From Parapedobacter lycopersici (lineage in GTDB: Bacteria > Bacteroidota > Bacteroidia > Sphingobacteriales > Sphingobacteriaceae), in contig NZ_JAMSLW010000003.1 in assembly GCF_024643285.1 (NCBI RefSeq), positions 186,001 through 250,000 of the forward strand: a stretch of DNA of 64,000 bases, written 5' to 3'. Of this stretch, positions 16,614 through 27,050 are shown piece after piece; positions within the stretch are counted from its first letter, which is position 1, and each line of letters starts with the position of its first letter. The notes beneath the pieces are model-generated. The model saw nothing but the letters and a program-made list of their open reading frames with translations, searched no databases and was not told the DNA's origin. Both the position numbers and the translations under genes were made by a program.

Positions 16614-17087
16614 ATGAATCACCTCATCGGCGAATTTGATTGCAAATTAGACACCAAGGGAAGGATGGTGTTGCCGGCTGCGCTCAAAAGGCAAATGCCT
16701 GATGTAGAGCGTGCAGGGTTGGTTATTAACCGTGGTTTTGAACGGCACCTGGTGATTTATACGAAAGGGGAGTGGGATAAGATTACGGCCAAGCTGGCTA
16801 AACTGAACCCTTACAAAGCACAGAACCGGAAATTTATCCGCGACTTTACCCGTGGTGCCACAGAGTTGACGCTGGATTCGGCGGGACGGGTGCTTTTGCC
16901 GAAATCGTTGCTGGAATATGGCGGGATTCAGGCGGAGATTGTGCTTTCCTGCCAGTTTTCCAAAATAGAGGTTTGGTCGAAAGAGGCATATAACCAATTG
17001 TGGGAAGATGATGGGGATGATGATTTTGCGGCGTTGGCCGAAGAAGTGATGGGAACGGACCACCTAACGGATGATAGTCATGAATAG
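16614..17087 (+). CDS. mraZ: division/cell wall cluster transcriptional repressor MraZ
   Basis: First gene of the dcw cluster. The 157-residue protein consists of two SpoVT/AbrB-like half domains, each with the DxxGR signature (DTKGRMVLPAALK near residue 12 and DSAGRVLLPKSLLEY near residue 88). MraZ forms a ring-shaped oligomer that binds TGGG repeats in its own promoter and modulates the cluster; such repeats are present 45-70 bases upstream. Start at the ATG of MNHLIGEFDCKL; the upstream extension of the frame includes the promoter. Overlaps rsmH by 8 bases (ATGAATAG). Confidence 0.96.
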   Translation: MNHLIGEFDCKLDTKGRMVLPAALKRQMPDVERAGLVINRGFERHLVIYTKGEWDKITAKLAKLNPYKAQNRKFIRDFTRGATELTLDSAGRVLLPKSLLEYGGIQAEIVLSCQFSKIEVWSKEAYNQLWEDDGDDDFAALAEEVMGTDHLTDDSHE

Positions 17088-17985
17088 CGCCTACCATATG
17101 CCGGTAATGCTGGATGAATGCCTGGAGGCGTTGGCCATAAAGCCGGCGGGGATATATGTGGATGTGACGTTCGGTGGTGGCGGGCATTCCAGTGCGCTGA
17201 TAAAGCAATTGAGCGGATCGGGCAGGCTTTATGCTTTTGATCAGGATCCGGATGCGGCAGGAAATGTTCCGGAGGACAATCGGCTGGTGTTTATTCCGCA
17301 TAACTTCAGGTTTATGAAAAATCACCTGAGGCTGCATGGGGTAACCGCTGTCGACGGAATTCTGGCAGATCTGGGGGTGTCATCCCACCAGTTTGATGAT
17401 GCGAAAAGGGGGTTTTCAACCCGCTTTGATGCGCTGCTGGATATGCGGATGGATCAGGCGGGCGACCTGAATGCGCGGGATGTGCTTAATACGTATTCCG
17501 AAGCCGAACTACATCGGATTTTTGGCATGTATGGCGAGATCCAGAATGCCCGGTCGTTGGCTAAGACGATCGTGACTGCCCGGATTGAGCAGCCCATCCA
17601 GACCGTGGAAACGCTGAAGTCAATGATCAGGAAACTCGTGCCGCGGGGCAAGGAACATAAATATCATGCACAGGTGTTTCAGGCATTGCGCATCGAAGTA
17701 AATAAGGAACTGGAAGCGCTGCAGGATTTTTTAGTGCAGAGCGCAGCGGTGCTTAAGCCGGGAGGCAGACTGGTGGTCATGTCGTATCATTCGCTGGAAG
17801 ATCGGATGGTGAAGAACTTCATGGCGAAAGGCAAATTCAAAGGGGAAGTGGAGCGGGATTTCTATGGTAATGAACTGAAGCCTTTTGCGGTAATCAGCCG
17901 TAAGGCAGTAACGGCTTCCCCTGAAGAAATTGCCCGGAATAGCCGGGCCCGGAGCGCGAAACTTAGGATAGCAGAAAAATTATAA
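17080..17985 (+). CDS. rsmH: 16S rRNA (cytosine(1402)-N4)-methyltransferase
   Basis: Methylates N4 of C1402 in the ribosomal P site. The 301-residue protein has SAM-binding VDVTFGGGGHS near residue 24, DGILADLGVSSHQFD, RGFSTRFDALLDMRMD, and the C-terminal SYHSLEDRMVKNF motif. The ATG at 17080 overlaps the end of mraZ; another ATG three codons upstream is possible. Second gene of the dcw operon, in its usual position. Confidence 0.97.
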   Translation: MNSAYHMPVMLDECLEALAIKPAGIYVDVTFGGGGHSSALIKQLSGSGRLYAFDQDPDAAGNVPEDNRLVFIPHNFRFMKNHLRLHGVTAVDGILADLGVSSHQFDDAKRGFSTRFDALLDMRMDQAGDLNARDVLNTYSEAELHRIFGMYGEIQNARSLAKTIVTARIEQPIQTVETLKSMIRKLVPRGKEHKYHAQVFQALRIEVNKELEALQDFLVQSAAVLKPGGRLVVMSYHSLEDRMVKNFMAKGKFKGEVERDFYGNELKPFAVISRKAVTASPEEIARNSRARSAKLRIAEKL

Positions 17986-18034
17986 TATAACGGGTTGCTG
18001 CCGGCAACGCGGCGGTTTCAAAAACGTTGGTTTT

Positions 18035-18445
18035 ATGGTAAAGAATGCTTACAAAAAGGTGCCATTGAGCGACGAACAGCAGGAAGCCCTGCAGGATACC
18101 GTGGAAGAAAAGGCGGATGCCACGCGGAATTTCTTCCAGTCGTTCCTGGGTTCCGATCGCTTTTCATCGGAGTCGTTTGTGCGGTACATTCCTTTTATTG
18201 CCTTCGCCGGCTTGCTTGCTATCCTATACATCGCCAACCGGCACTATGCCGAACGCACAGCGCGCGAAATCGACCGGCTGGGAAAAGAGGTCAAGGAAAT
18301 GAACTGGGATTATAAATCGCTTTCCGCTGATTTAATGAAACTGACGACCCAGACGGAAATTGCAAAACGTGTCGACAGCATGGGATTAAAAGAACGTACC
18401 CAGCCACCGAAAAAGATCATTGTAGTCAAAACATTAGCGCAATAA
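18035..18445 (+). CDS. ftsL: FtsL-like divisome protein
   Basis: A 136-residue bitopic membrane protein: an N-terminal cytoplasmic stretch of about 48 residues, one membrane segment (YIPFIAFAGLLAILYIAN, about residues 50-67), and an extracytoplasmic coiled-coil leucine-zipper region (REIDRLGKEVKEMNWDYKSL). Position between rsmH and ftsI and this topology identify it as the Bacteroidota FtsL equivalent, which joins FtsQ and FtsB and activates FtsWI. Sequence conservation with proteobacterial FtsL is low, so the call rests on topology and position. Confidence 0.88.
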   Translation: MVKNAYKKVPLSDEQQEALQDTVEEKADATRNFFQSFLGSDRFSSESFVRYIPFIAFAGLLAILYIANRHYAERTAREIDRLGKEVKEMNWDYKSLSADLMKLTTQTEIAKRVDSMGLKERTQPPKKIIVVKTLAQ

Positions 18446-18469
18446 CAAGGATAAAAAATTACATGTAGC

Positions 18470-20563
18470 ATGAACATCAGGGCAGACATACTTTTCCGAG
18501 CATATTTGTCATTTGGGCTGATTGTGCTCATTGCTATTGCCGTACTGGCCAAGTTATTCCACCTGCAGTACGTGGAAGGGGAGGAATGGCGTGACATGGC
18601 TGACAGCCTTTCCACCCGGTATGTAGACGTGGAGGCTGTAAGGGGGAATATCTATTCGGCAGATGGCAGCTTGCTGGCCACGTCGGTACCGGAATATGAC
18701 CTGCGCATGGACCTACTTGCCCCGGGGATCCAGGAGGATGATGTTTTTTATGCTAAAGTTGATTCGCTGGCGGCTAAATTATCGGCCTTTTTCGGCGATA
18801 AGTCCACTGCCCAGTATTCCCGCCTGCTTAAGCATGCGCGTGCCAACGGCAACCGGTACTACCTGATTAAGCGCGATGTGGGGCATCAGGAGCTGAAAAC
18901 TGTTCGTGAGTTCCCGGTTTTTAATCTTGGTAAATACAAAGGCGGATTAATTGCGGAGCGGAAAAATAAACGGATCCTTCCTTTCACCAACCTGGCTGCC
19001 CGCACAATCGGCTATAAAGTTCCCGCCGAAAACATACACGTGGGCCTGGAGGGTGCATATGGTGAATTTATTGACGGCCAGAGCGGAAAGCGCTTGGTCC
19101 AGCGGATCGCGGGGGGTGTGTGGATGCCTGTCAACCGCGAAATTGAAGTGGCGCCGGTTGACGGGTCGGATATTATTTCCACCATTGATGTGAATATGCA
19201 GGATATGGCGCAGCGTGCATTGGAAAAACAGCTCATTGCCAGTAACGCCGACAATGGATGTGTGATCCTGATGGAAGTGGCAACGGGTGAGATACGTGCC
19301 GTAGCTAACTTTACCCGGGATTCAGAGGGGGTATACCGCGAAAAGTTCAATTATGCCATTGCCCAGAGCGCAGAACCGGGCTCGACATTTAAACTGGCGT
19401 CTTACCTGGTGGCACTTGAGGATGGTAAGATTGATACGAATACCGTTGTTGAAACGGGCAACGGAACTTATCAGGTGCCGGGGCATACGATACGTGATAC
19501 CCACGCCTATGGCACCCTAACGGTCAAGCAGGCATTCGAACTGTCATCCAATGTGGCCATTACGAAAATAATCAATACCGCATACCGGAATAGCCCGGCC
19601 GCATTTACCAAAGCGCTTCGCGGACTGCACCTGAACGAGGAACTGCAGCTCCAGATACCGGGTGAAGGCAAGCCGCTGATCAAGACACCTGAAAGCAAAA
19701 GCTGGAGCAAGCTGTCGCTGCCCCAGATGGCCTATGGTTACGAGCTGCTAATGACCCCGCTGCAGATGCTGACTTTCTACAATGCCGTAGCTAATGACGG
19801 TAAAATGATTGCTCCGCTGTTTGTAAAGGAAATCCGTCATCTGGGTAATACGGTGGAGCATTTTGACGCCCGGGTCATCGATGAACAAATTGCCTCGGAA
19901 AATACGATAAACAAATTACAGGAGATGCTCGCTGGGGTGATGATTGAAGGTACGGGAAAACGGTTGCGTAGCCCCAACTATTCGATGGCCGGAAAAACCG
20001 GTACCGCCCAGATGGCCGATGGCGCCTCAGGATACGGTGCGCGCAGGTACCAATCGTCCTTCGCTGGCTACTTCCCTGCTGATAATCCGAAATACTCCAT
20101 GATTGTGGTGATCCGGAATCCCCGTAATGGTTATTACGGTGCCTCTATCGCCGGACCGGTATTCCGCGAACTGGCGGATATGGTTTACGCGAATGACCTG
20201 GATATGCACGATAACTTTGACCAGCTTCGGCTCGTCGGCAATACCGGACTGCCTCCCACGCTGAAAGGGTCCACATCCGCCACACGCAAGGTATTCGACG
20301 CTTTCGGAATGAAAACCATGTATGCGTCCGCGGGAGGCACACAGCATATTGACACGGTAAAGGGTATCCCGTTTGCCGATGAAGCCATTACAGAGGGGAC
20401 GGTGCCGGATGTGAAAGGCATGGGACTGATTGATGCCCTTTATGCAATCGAAAATTCGGGCTACCAGGCAAAGGTAACGGGCAAGGGCCGGGTCGTAGCC
20501 CAGTCACTTCTTCCCGGACAGCGGTTAAAAACAGGAACATCCATCTCGATTGAATTGAAATGA
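18470..20563 (+). CDS. ftsI: penicillin-binding protein, septal transpeptidase FtsI
   Basis: A 697-residue class B penicillin-binding protein that crosslinks septal peptidoglycan with FtsW. It has an N-terminal membrane segment (LIVLIAIAVLAKLF), a dimerisation domain starting RGNIYSADGSLLATS, and a transpeptidase domain with catalytic STFK (Ser about 305), SSN (about 359-361) and KTGT (from about 509). A single C-terminal PASTA domain (EGTVPDVKGMGLIDALYAIE to the end) is present, as in Spo-VD-like enzymes. Overlaps murE by 4 bases (ATGA). Confidence 0.96.
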   Translation: MNIRADILFRAYLSFGLIVLIAIAVLAKLFHLQYVEGEEWRDMADSLSTRYVDVEAVRGNIYSADGSLLATSVPEYDLRMDLLAPGIQEDDVFYAKVDSLAAKLSAFFGDKSTAQYSRLLKHARANGNRYYLIKRDVGHQELKTVREFPVFNLGKYKGGLIAERKNKRILPFTNLAARTIGYKVPAENIHVGLEGAYGEFIDGQSGKRLVQRIAGGVWMPVNREIEVAPVDGSDIISTIDVNMQDMAQRALEKQLIASNADNGCVILMEVATGEIRAVANFTRDSEGVYREKFNYAIAQSAEPGSTFKLASYLVALEDGKIDTNTVVETGNGTYQVPGHTIRDTHAYGTLTVKQAFELSSNVAITKIINTAYRNSPAAFTKALRGLHLNEELQLQIPGEGKPLIKTPESKSWSKLSLPQMAYGYELLMTPLQMLTFYNAVANDGKMIAPLFVKEIRHLGNTVEHFDARVIDEQIASENTINKLQEMLAGVMIEGTGKRLRSPNYSMAGKTGTAQMADGASGYGARRYQSSFAGYFPADNPKYSMIVVIRNPRNGYYGASIAGPVFRELADMVYANDLDMHDNFDQLRLVGNTGLPPTLKGSTSATRKVFDAFGMKTMYASAGGTQHIDTVKGIPFADEAITEGTVPDVKGMGLIDALYAIENSGYQAKVTGKGRVVAQSLLPGQRLKTGTSISIELK

Positions 20564-22017
20564 TGCCATTAAAAGACATACTTCATGGGATTCCAGTACA
20601 ACAAGTAGTGGGTAACCTGAATGTATCCATTGATCAGCTTGGGTTCGACTCGCGGAAGGCGGGAGCGAATAGTCTTTTTGTGGCCATTCGTGGTGTGCAT
20701 ACCGATGGACATCGTTATATCAGTGATGTGATCGCCCAGGGGGCTATTGCGGTGCTTTGCGAAACATTACCGGAAAGTACCAGCGATGAAGTGACTTATA
20801 TCCAGGTGGCCGATACGGCATTTGCGTTGGGTGTATCCGCGGCTAACTATTATGGAAATCCCTCCCGGAAGTTAAAACTGGTGGGCGTTACGGGTACAAA
20901 TGGAAAAACAACGGTGGCTACGCTGCTTTATAAACTATTCCGGGAATTAGGCTATGAGGCTGGCCTGTTATCGACGGTGGAAAACCGGGTAGGCGACCGC
21001 GTGCTGGCTGCTACCCATACCACACCCGATCCTGTTGCGCTAAATGCACTGATGCACGAAATGGTTGATGGCGGCTGCGATTACTGCTTCATGGAAGTCA
21101 GCTCCCATGCCGTTGCCCAGCAACGGATAGCCGGATTGAATTTTGCAGGCGGTATTTTTACCAATATTACGCACGACCACCTCGATTTCCACGGGACGTT
21201 CGATGCGTATATTAAAGCCAAGAAGACATTCTTCGACGGCCTGGACCGCTATGCCTTTGCGTTGACAAATGCCGATGATAAAAACGGGCAGGTGATGCTG
21301 CAGAATACATTTGCCCATAAGCGTGCGTACGGACTTACTCATATGGCTGATTTTAAGGCTAAGGTAATTGAAAGCCATTTCGACGGCATGTTGCTGCAGC
21401 TTGACGGGCATGAAGTATGGGTGAAACTGGTGGGCGGATTTAATGCCTATAATATACTCGCTGTTTATGGCGCTGCCATTTTGCTGGAACAGGAAACGGT
21501 TAAGGTGCTGACGGCACTCAGCAACCTGTCCGGAGCGGAAGGCCGTTTTGATATCACCATCTCTAAAACCGGTGTGATCGGGATTGTGGACTATGCCCAC
21601 ACGCCGGATGCGGTAAAAAATGTATTGGAAACGATTCGTGGACTGAGAAAGAACGGGGAACAGATCATTACAGTGCTGGGCTGTGGCGGCGACCGCGATA
21701 AGACAAAGCGCCCCGAAATGGCTGCTGTTGCGGTAGGACAGAGCGATAAACTGATTATTACCTCAGATAATCCGCGGACGGAAGACCCGCTGCAAATTAT
21801 CAGGGAAATGGAAGCCGGTATTTCCGAGAAGGACCGGCGGAGTGTGTTTTCTATTGCCGACCGGAAAGAAGCCATCCGTGCGGCATGCCACCTGGCGCAG
21901 CCGGGAGATATTGTATTGGTGGCAGGGAAAGGCCATGAAAAATATCAGGAAATCAATGGAATACGACACGAATTTGATGACAAGGCCGTATTAGCTAACG
22001 CATTTAACGAACAATAA
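20560..22017 (+). CDS. murE: UDP-MurNAc-L-Ala-D-Glu--2,6-diaminopimelate ligase
   Basis: Adds the third amino acid of the peptidoglycan stem peptide in the cytoplasm. The 485-residue Mur ligase has the ATP-binding [12 protein letters not shown] near residue 113, [13 protein letters not shown], and the substrate-selecting motif DNPRTEDP near residue 405. DNPR is the signature of enzymes that add meso-diaminopimelate rather than lysine. Starts on ATG overlapping ftsI; mraY follows after 7 bases. Confidence 0.97.
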   Translation: MMPLKDILHGIPVQQVVGNLNVSIDQLGFDSRKAGANSLFVAIRGVHTDGHRYISDVIAQGAIAVLCETLPESTSDEVTYIQVADTAFALGVSAANYYGNPSRKLKLVGVTGTNGKTTVATLLYKLFRELGYEAGLLSTVENRVGDRVLAATHTTPDPVALNALMHEMVDGGCDYCFMEVSSHAVAQQRIAGLNFAGGIFTNITHDHLDFHGTFDAYIKAKKTFFDGLDRYAFALTNADDKNGQVMLQNTFAHKRAYGLTHMADFKAKVIESHFDGMLLQLDGHEVWVKLVGGFNAYNILAVYGAAILLEQETVKVLTALSNLSGAEGRFDITISKTGVIGIVDYAHTPDAVKNVLETIRGLRKNGEQIITVLGCGGDRDKTKRPEMAAVAVGQSDKLIITSDNPRTEDPLQIIREMEAGISEKDRRSVFSIADRKEAIRAACHLAQPGDIVLVAGKGHEKYQEINGIRHEFDDKAVLANAFNEQ

Positions 22018-22024
22018 CAGATCT

Positions 22025-23269
22025 ATGCTATATTATTTATTTACCTGGATAGAAGAGTATACGCACATACCCGGTTTGGGTCTGTTCCAATACATCTCGT
22101 TCCGAACGGCCATAGCGGTGATTTTGTCATTGGTCATCACGACTGTTTACGGCAGCCGGCTGATCCGGATGCTGCAGGCGCGGCAGGTTGGCGAAACCAT
22201 CCGGGACCTTGGTTTGGAGGGCGAGAAGCAAAAGCAGGGAACACCCACGATGGGTGGACTGATTATCCTTGCGGGTATTTTGGTGCCGACGCTGTTATTT
22301 GCTAAACTGGATAATATTTATGTAATCCTGATGCTGATCACCACTGTATGGATGGGGACAATCGGGTTTGTAGACGATTACATCAAGGTATTCCGTAAAA
22401 ATAAGGAGGGACTGGCTGGCCGGTTTAAGATTGTCGGCCAGGTGGGGCTGGGGGCTATCATCGCCTGTACCATGTACTTTCACCCCGAAATCGTTGTCCG
22501 GCAGCAGGTGACGGATCCCGCCGCCTATGAACAAGCACAGCTGCGGGTGCAAGAGTCGACTGGCAGGAAATATTATACGGAAGATGTCAAATCAACCAAG
22601 ACCAATATACCGTTCTATAAAAACAATGAGTTTGACTATGCCAAGGTGCTGAGCGTGTTCGGCCTGAGCGGACCGATCTTTACGTTTCTGGTTTTTTTAG
22701 TGGTGGTGGTCTTTATTGTTACCGCCGTGTCCAATGGTGCGAATATAACGGACGGTATCGACGGACTGGCAACGGGTACTTCCGCTACCATTGGCGGAAC
22801 GCTGGCTATCCTGTCGTATGTATCGGGTAACGTTGTTTTTTCAAATTACCTGAACATCATGTATGTGCCGAATTCGGAGGAGCTGGTCATTTTTGCCGGC
22901 GCATTTGTCGGCGCCTGCACAGGCTTCCTTTGGTATAATTCCTATCCGGCACAGGTATTTATGGGCGATACGGGCAGCCTGGCAATCGGAGGCATTATCG
23001 CCGCGTTTGCCGTGCTGATTCGCAAGGAGCTGCTGATTCCGATCTTATGCGGTGTATTCCTGATTGAAAACCTGTCGGTCATCATGCAGGTCTCCTATTT
23101 TAAATATACCAAGCGGAAATACGGGGAGGGGCGAAGGATATTCCTGATGTCGCCCTTGCACCATCATTACCAGAAAAAGGGGTATCACGAGGCGAAGATC
23201 GTTACCCGGTTCTGGATCCTGGGGATTATGCTCGCGATTTTAACCATTGTTACCTTAAAGATCAGATAG
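22025..23269 (+). CDS. mraY: phospho-N-acetylmuramoyl-pentapeptide-transferase
   Basis: Makes lipid I from undecaprenyl phosphate and UDP-MurNAc-pentapeptide. The 414-residue polytopic membrane protein has GTPTMGGL, the DDY catalytic acid motif in [22 protein letters not shown] and [12 protein letters not shown], and [10 protein letters not shown] near the C terminus. It carries an insertion of about 45 residues before the central region ([11 protein letters not shown] to NNEFDYAKV), making it longer than E. coli MraY. Spaced 7 bases after murE and 3 bases before murD. Confidence 0.97.
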   Translation: MLYYLFTWIEEYTHIPGLGLFQYISFRTAIAVILSLVITTVYGSRLIRMLQARQVGETIRDLGLEGEKQKQGTPTMGGLIILAGILVPTLLFAKLDNIYVILMLITTVWMGTIGFVDDYIKVFRKNKEGLAGRFKIVGQVGLGAIIACTMYFHPEIVVRQQVTDPAAYEQAQLRVQESTGRKYYTEDVKSTKTNIPFYKNNEFDYAKVLSVFGLSGPIFTFLVFLVVVVFIVTAVSNGANITDGIDGLATGTSATIGGTLAILSYVSGNVVFSNYLNIMYVPNSEELVIFAGAFVGACTGFLWYNSYPAQVFMGDTGSLAIGGIIAAFAVLIRKELLIPILCGVFLIENLSVIMQVSYFKYTKRKYGEGRRIFLMSPLHHHYQKKGYHEAKIVTRFWILGIMLAILTIVTLKIR

Positions 23270-23272
23270 CGG

Positions 23273-24646
23273 ATGGGCAATATACCGACATATCATTACC
23301 CCCAGCACGGCAAGCTTGTTGTGCTTGGCGCCGGTGAGAGTGGTGTGGGTGCCGCTATACTGGCCCGACAGAAAGGCTTTGATGTTTGGGTTACCGATAG
23401 CGGGCAACTGGCCGGGCGGTATAAAACCCAGCTGGAGGATGCCGGTATTGCCTATGAAGCAGGCGGACATACCGAAGCACGGATATTGGATGCAGTACTG
23501 GTCATCAAAAGTCCAGGCATACCGGACCATGTACCCATTGTGAAGCAGCTGAAAGACCGCGGAATACCCGTTATTTCGGAGATTGAATTCGCCGCACAGT
23601 ATACAGACGCCAAACTGATCTGCATTACCGGATCAAACGGTAAGTCGACGACAACCATGCTGACGTGGTTTATATTGAGCCAGGCCGGATTGAATGTCGG
23701 ATTGGCCGGCAACATCGGCAGCAGCTTTGCACTGCAGGTGGCTACCGCAGATTACGATTATTATGTGCTGGAAATCAGCAGCTTTATGCTGGATGATATG
23801 GTGCATTTCCGGGCAGACGTCGCCGTGTTGCTTAACATTACCCCAGACCACCTCGACCGCTATGCGTACAAGCTGCAGAACTATGTGGATTCGAAATTCC
23901 GGATTATCCGTAACCAACGGCCGGAAGACCTGTTTATTTACTGTGCGGACGACCCACTGACCGTGGAAGGCCTCCAGACGCACCAATCGCCGGCACGCAT
24001 GCTGCCGTTTAGCCTGACACAGCAATTTGAGGCAGGCGCATACCTGAATGAACACAATCAACTGGTAATTAACATACCCAATCAAGCGATATTTATCATG
24101 GATATTAATGAAATTTCCCTCCAGGGCCAGCACAATATATATAACAATATGGCTTCTGGCTTAGTAGCCAAAGCACAGGAACTGCGCAATGCTTCCATGA
24201 AGGAAAGCATGAGCTCATTTAAGAATATTCCGCACCGGCTCGAGTTTGTGGCCTGTATTGCCGGCGTTAACTACATCAATGACTCCAAGGCAACCAATGT
24301 AAATGCAGTATGGTATGCCCTGGAAAGTTTTGCCCCCAGGATCGTGCTGATCATGGGTGGTGTAGACAAGGGAAATGATTACGAGATGCTGCGTGACCTG
24401 ATACGTACCAAGGTACATGCCATTGTATGCATTGGCAAGGATAATTCCCGGATTTATGATGCATTGGAAGAAGATGCGGAGATCATCGTAAACAGCGCAA
24501 GCATGCAGGATGCGGTACAGATTGCGTCGCACCTCGCGCAGAAAGGGGATACCGTTCTCCTCTCGCCCGCCTGTGCAAGTTTTGACTGGTTTAAAAACTA
24601 TGAAGACCGGGGCGACCAGTTTAAGGAGGCAGTAATGAATTTGTAA
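23273..24646 (+). CDS. murD: UDP-MurNAc-L-alanine--D-glutamate ligase
   Basis: Adds D-glutamate to UDP-MurNAc-L-Ala. The 457-residue Mur ligase has an N-terminal Rossmann-like UMA-binding domain (VVLGAGESGVGAAILA), ATP-binding ITGSNGKSTTTMLT near residue 120, LNITPDHLDRY, and a C-terminal domain with IMGGVDKGNDY and LLSPACASFDWF. All expected motifs are present and the length is normal. It is followed by 84 noncoding bases before ftsW. Confidence 0.97.
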   Translation: MGNIPTYHYPQHGKLVVLGAGESGVGAAILARQKGFDVWVTDSGQLAGRYKTQLEDAGIAYEAGGHTEARILDAVLVIKSPGIPDHVPIVKQLKDRGIPVISEIEFAAQYTDAKLICITGSNGKSTTTMLTWFILSQAGLNVGLAGNIGSSFALQVATADYDYYVLEISSFMLDDMVHFRADVAVLLNITPDHLDRYAYKLQNYVDSKFRIIRNQRPEDLFIYCADDPLTVEGLQTHQSPARMLPFSLTQQFEAGAYLNEHNQLVINIPNQAIFIMDINEISLQGQHNIYNNMASGLVAKAQELRNASMKESMSSFKNIPHRLEFVACIAGVNYINDSKATNVNAVWYALESFAPRIVLIMGGVDKGNDYEMLRDLIRTKVHAIVCIGKDNSRIYDALEEDAEIIVNSASMQDAVQIASHLAQKGDTVLLSPACASFDWFKNYEDRGDQFKEAVMNL

Positions 24647-24730
24647 GGACGATCGCGGATGGAGAAGCAGCAAACAAGGATTATGGATTTAACCGTCGGT
24701 CAATAGCCGGCAGCAGACAGCTAAAGGACA

Positions 24731-25912
24731 ATGGAACAGGTATTTTCAAAACTGAAGGGAGACCGCTGGTTGTGGATCATTATCATCGTGCTCTCCGTAT
24801 GGTCGTTATTGGCGGTATACAGTTCCGTTGGCACACTCGCCTATAAGGAAGGGAAGGGTACGGAAGTGTATCTCATTAAGCATACACTGCTCATCGTCGG
24901 CGGGTTTGCACTGATGTATTTCTCCCATTTGCTCGACTATCGGTGGTACGCCGGTATTTCCAAAATATTGATGGCCATTACCATTCCGCTGCTGCTATAT
25001 ACGTTGATTTTTGGCGAGACTATCAACGATGCCAACCGCTGGGTTACTATCCCGGTGATTAACCAGACGTTTCAGACGTCCGACCTGGCCAAGCTGGCAC
25101 TCATTACGTTTCTTGCACGTACCCTAACCCGGAAGCAGGAGAGTATTAAAGATGTAAAAAGGGCCTTTCTGCCCATTATGGGTGCGGTATGCCTCATTTT
25201 TGCATTGATTGCGCCTGCCAACTTATCCACAGCGCTGATGCTATTCGGCGTCAGTGTACTGCTGCTCATCATTGGCCGGATCAGCATTAAGCAGATTGCC
25301 TATGTATGTCTGGGTGTTTTCGTGCTGCTGATATTGGTAATTGCGTTGGGACCGCGGCGGCAAACGTATGTATCGCGCGTGCAGACTTACATGAATGGCG
25401 AGGAAGCCAATCCGGATAAATCGTTCCAGTCGGACCATGCTAAAATTGCCATCGCATCCGGGGGCCTGTTTGGCAAGGGACCGGGCAACAGCGACCAGCG
25501 GAATGTATTGCCACACCCTTACTCGGATTTCATCTTTGCGATTATCGTGGAAGAATACGGTGCCATTGGCGGTGTAGTACTGGTAGCGCTATATGTGATA
25601 CTGATGTTCCGGTGCATACGGATCGTCACGCTGAGTCCCAAAGCTTTCGGTGCGCTGCTGGCTGCCGGATTGGGCTTCAGCCTGACCCTGCAGGCGCTGG
25701 CCAATATGGCCGTAGCTGTGGGCCTGGGTCCTGTAACGGGTGTCCCGCTGCCGTTTGTCAGCATGGGAGGAACATCCATACTGTTTACCAGCATTGCGTT
25801 CGGCATTATCCTGAGCGTAAGCCGGAATATCGATGAAGTGAAGGAGAAAACAATAGCCACGCAGCAAAAAAACAAGAAAGTCGTTGTCGGTGAAATTCCG
25901 GCCATAGGATAG
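24731..25912 (+). CDS. ftsW: peptidoglycan polymerase FtsW (SEDS family)
   Basis: A 393-residue SEDS glycosyltransferase with about ten membrane segments, which polymerises lipid II at the septum together with FtsI. Recognisable segments are QTSDLAKLALITFLAR, PNLSTALMLFGV-like (here PANLSTALM), SDHAKIAIASGGLFGKGPGNSDQR and the C-terminal PLPFVSMGGTSILFTS. FtsW rather than RodA is inferred from position in the dcw cluster. It is followed after 19 bases by murG. Confidence 0.95.
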   Translation: MEQVFSKLKGDRWLWIIIIVLSVWSLLAVYSSVGTLAYKEGKGTEVYLIKHTLLIVGGFALMYFSHLLDYRWYAGISKILMAITIPLLLYTLIFGETINDANRWVTIPVINQTFQTSDLAKLALITFLARTLTRKQESIKDVKRAFLPIMGAVCLIFALIAPANLSTALMLFGVSVLLLIIGRISIKQIAYVCLGVFVLLILVIALGPRRQTYVSRVQTYMNGEEANPDKSFQSDHAKIAIASGGLFGKGPGNSDQRNVLPHPYSDFIFAIIVEEYGAIGGVVLVALYVILMFRCIRIVTLSPKAFGALLAAGLGFSLTLQALANMAVAVGLGPVTGVPLPFVSMGGTSILFTSIAFGIILSVSRNIDEVKEKTIATQQKNKKVVVGEIPAIG

Positions 25913-25931
25913 TTGGGAGAATACAAATAAC

Positions 25932-27038
25932 ATGGCAAAGCGAGTCATCATCAGTGGAGGCGGAACGGGAGGACATATCTTCCCGGCCATTGCGATAGCC
26001 CATGCGTTAACGCGCATCGAACCGGGTATCGACTTGCTGTTTGTGGGTGCCAACGGCAAAATGGAGATGGAAAAGGTGCCTGCCGCAGGATACCGGATTG
26101 TAGGACTGGACATTCAGGGAATTCACCGGAAATCGCTGTTAAAAAACTTGGCCCTGCCGTTTAAACTATACAAAAGCATGCAACGGGCCCGGCAGTTAGT
26201 CCGCGATTTTAATCCGGATGTGGCGGTTGGCGTCGGTGGTTATGCCTCCGGGCCGCTGCTTTATACCGCGGCAAAAATGGGAATTCCCTGCCTGATCCAG
26301 GAACAGAATTCCTATGCAGGTATTACCAATAAAAGGCTTGCGGCGAAAGCAGCGCGGATCTGTGTGGCTTTTGAGGGTATGGAACGGTTTTTCCCCGCAG
26401 AGAAAATACGGTTTACGGGCAATCCAATACGCCGCGGGTCGGTAGCTATACAGGATAAAAAGGCGGAAGCCATGACTGCTTTCGGCCTGAACCCGGATAA
26501 GAAAACCATATTGGTCACCGGCGGAAGCCTCGGTGCCCGTACACTGAATGAATGCCTGCGTGATGGATTGGATAAACTGGCAGCCGCACAGGTGCAGGTG
26601 ATCTGGCAATGCGGCAGCTATTATTATGAAGCACTGGAACCGGTGGTTGCTGCAAAGCAGGCGGAAGGCGTTGTGCTGACCGCATTTTTGAACCGGATGG
26701 ATCTGGCATATGCCGCAGCAGATGTGATTGTCGCCCGTGCCGGAGCCGGTACGATCGCCGAGTTGTGCGCTGTGGGAAAGCCGGCCATACTGGTGCCTTC
26801 ACCCAATGTGGCAGAAGACCATCAGACAAAAAATGCACAGGCACTGGTCGGGCAGGATGCGGCATGGATGGTGAGCGATGCCGATGCACCGCAGCAGTTG
26901 GTCGATGCGGCACTGACATTGCTGGGAGATGAACAACGGTATGCAGCGCTGGCTGAAAATATTGCAAAATTAGCCATCCTGGATGCCGATGAGGTTATTG
27001 CGCACGAAGTGCTGGCACTGGCGGGAGAACGGAAATAA
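25932..27038 (+). CDS. murG: UDP-N-acetylglucosamine--lipid I GlcNAc transferase
   Basis: Forms lipid II by adding GlcNAc to lipid I on the cytoplasmic side of the membrane. The 368-residue GT28 enzyme starts with the glycine-rich IISGGGTGGHIFPAIAIA, then VGVGGYASGPLLYTA, LIQEQNSYAGITNK, VTGGSLGAR, and the donor-binding VIVARAGAGTIAELCAVGKPAILVP. All family hallmarks are present. murC follows after 12 bases. Confidence 0.97.
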   Translation: MAKRVIISGGGTGGHIFPAIAIAHALTRIEPGIDLLFVGANGKMEMEKVPAAGYRIVGLDIQGIHRKSLLKNLALPFKLYKSMQRARQLVRDFNPDVAVGVGGYASGPLLYTAAKMGIPCLIQEQNSYAGITNKRLAAKAARICVAFEGMERFFPAEKIRFTGNPIRRGSVAIQDKKAEAMTAFGLNPDKKTILVTGGSLGARTLNECLRDGLDKLAAAQVQVIWQCGSYYYEALEPVVAAKQAEGVVLTAFLNRMDLAYAAADVIVARAGAGTIAELCAVGKPAILVPSPNVAEDHQTKNAQALVGQDAAWMVSDADAPQQLVDAALTLLGDEQRYAALAENIAKLAILDADEVIAHEVLALAGERK

Positions 27039-27050
27039 CGAGTAAAGAAA

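Noticed and set aside
24660-24707. Tiny 15-codon frame between murD and ftsW
   Set aside because: Too short and with no conserved features; treated as noncoding.
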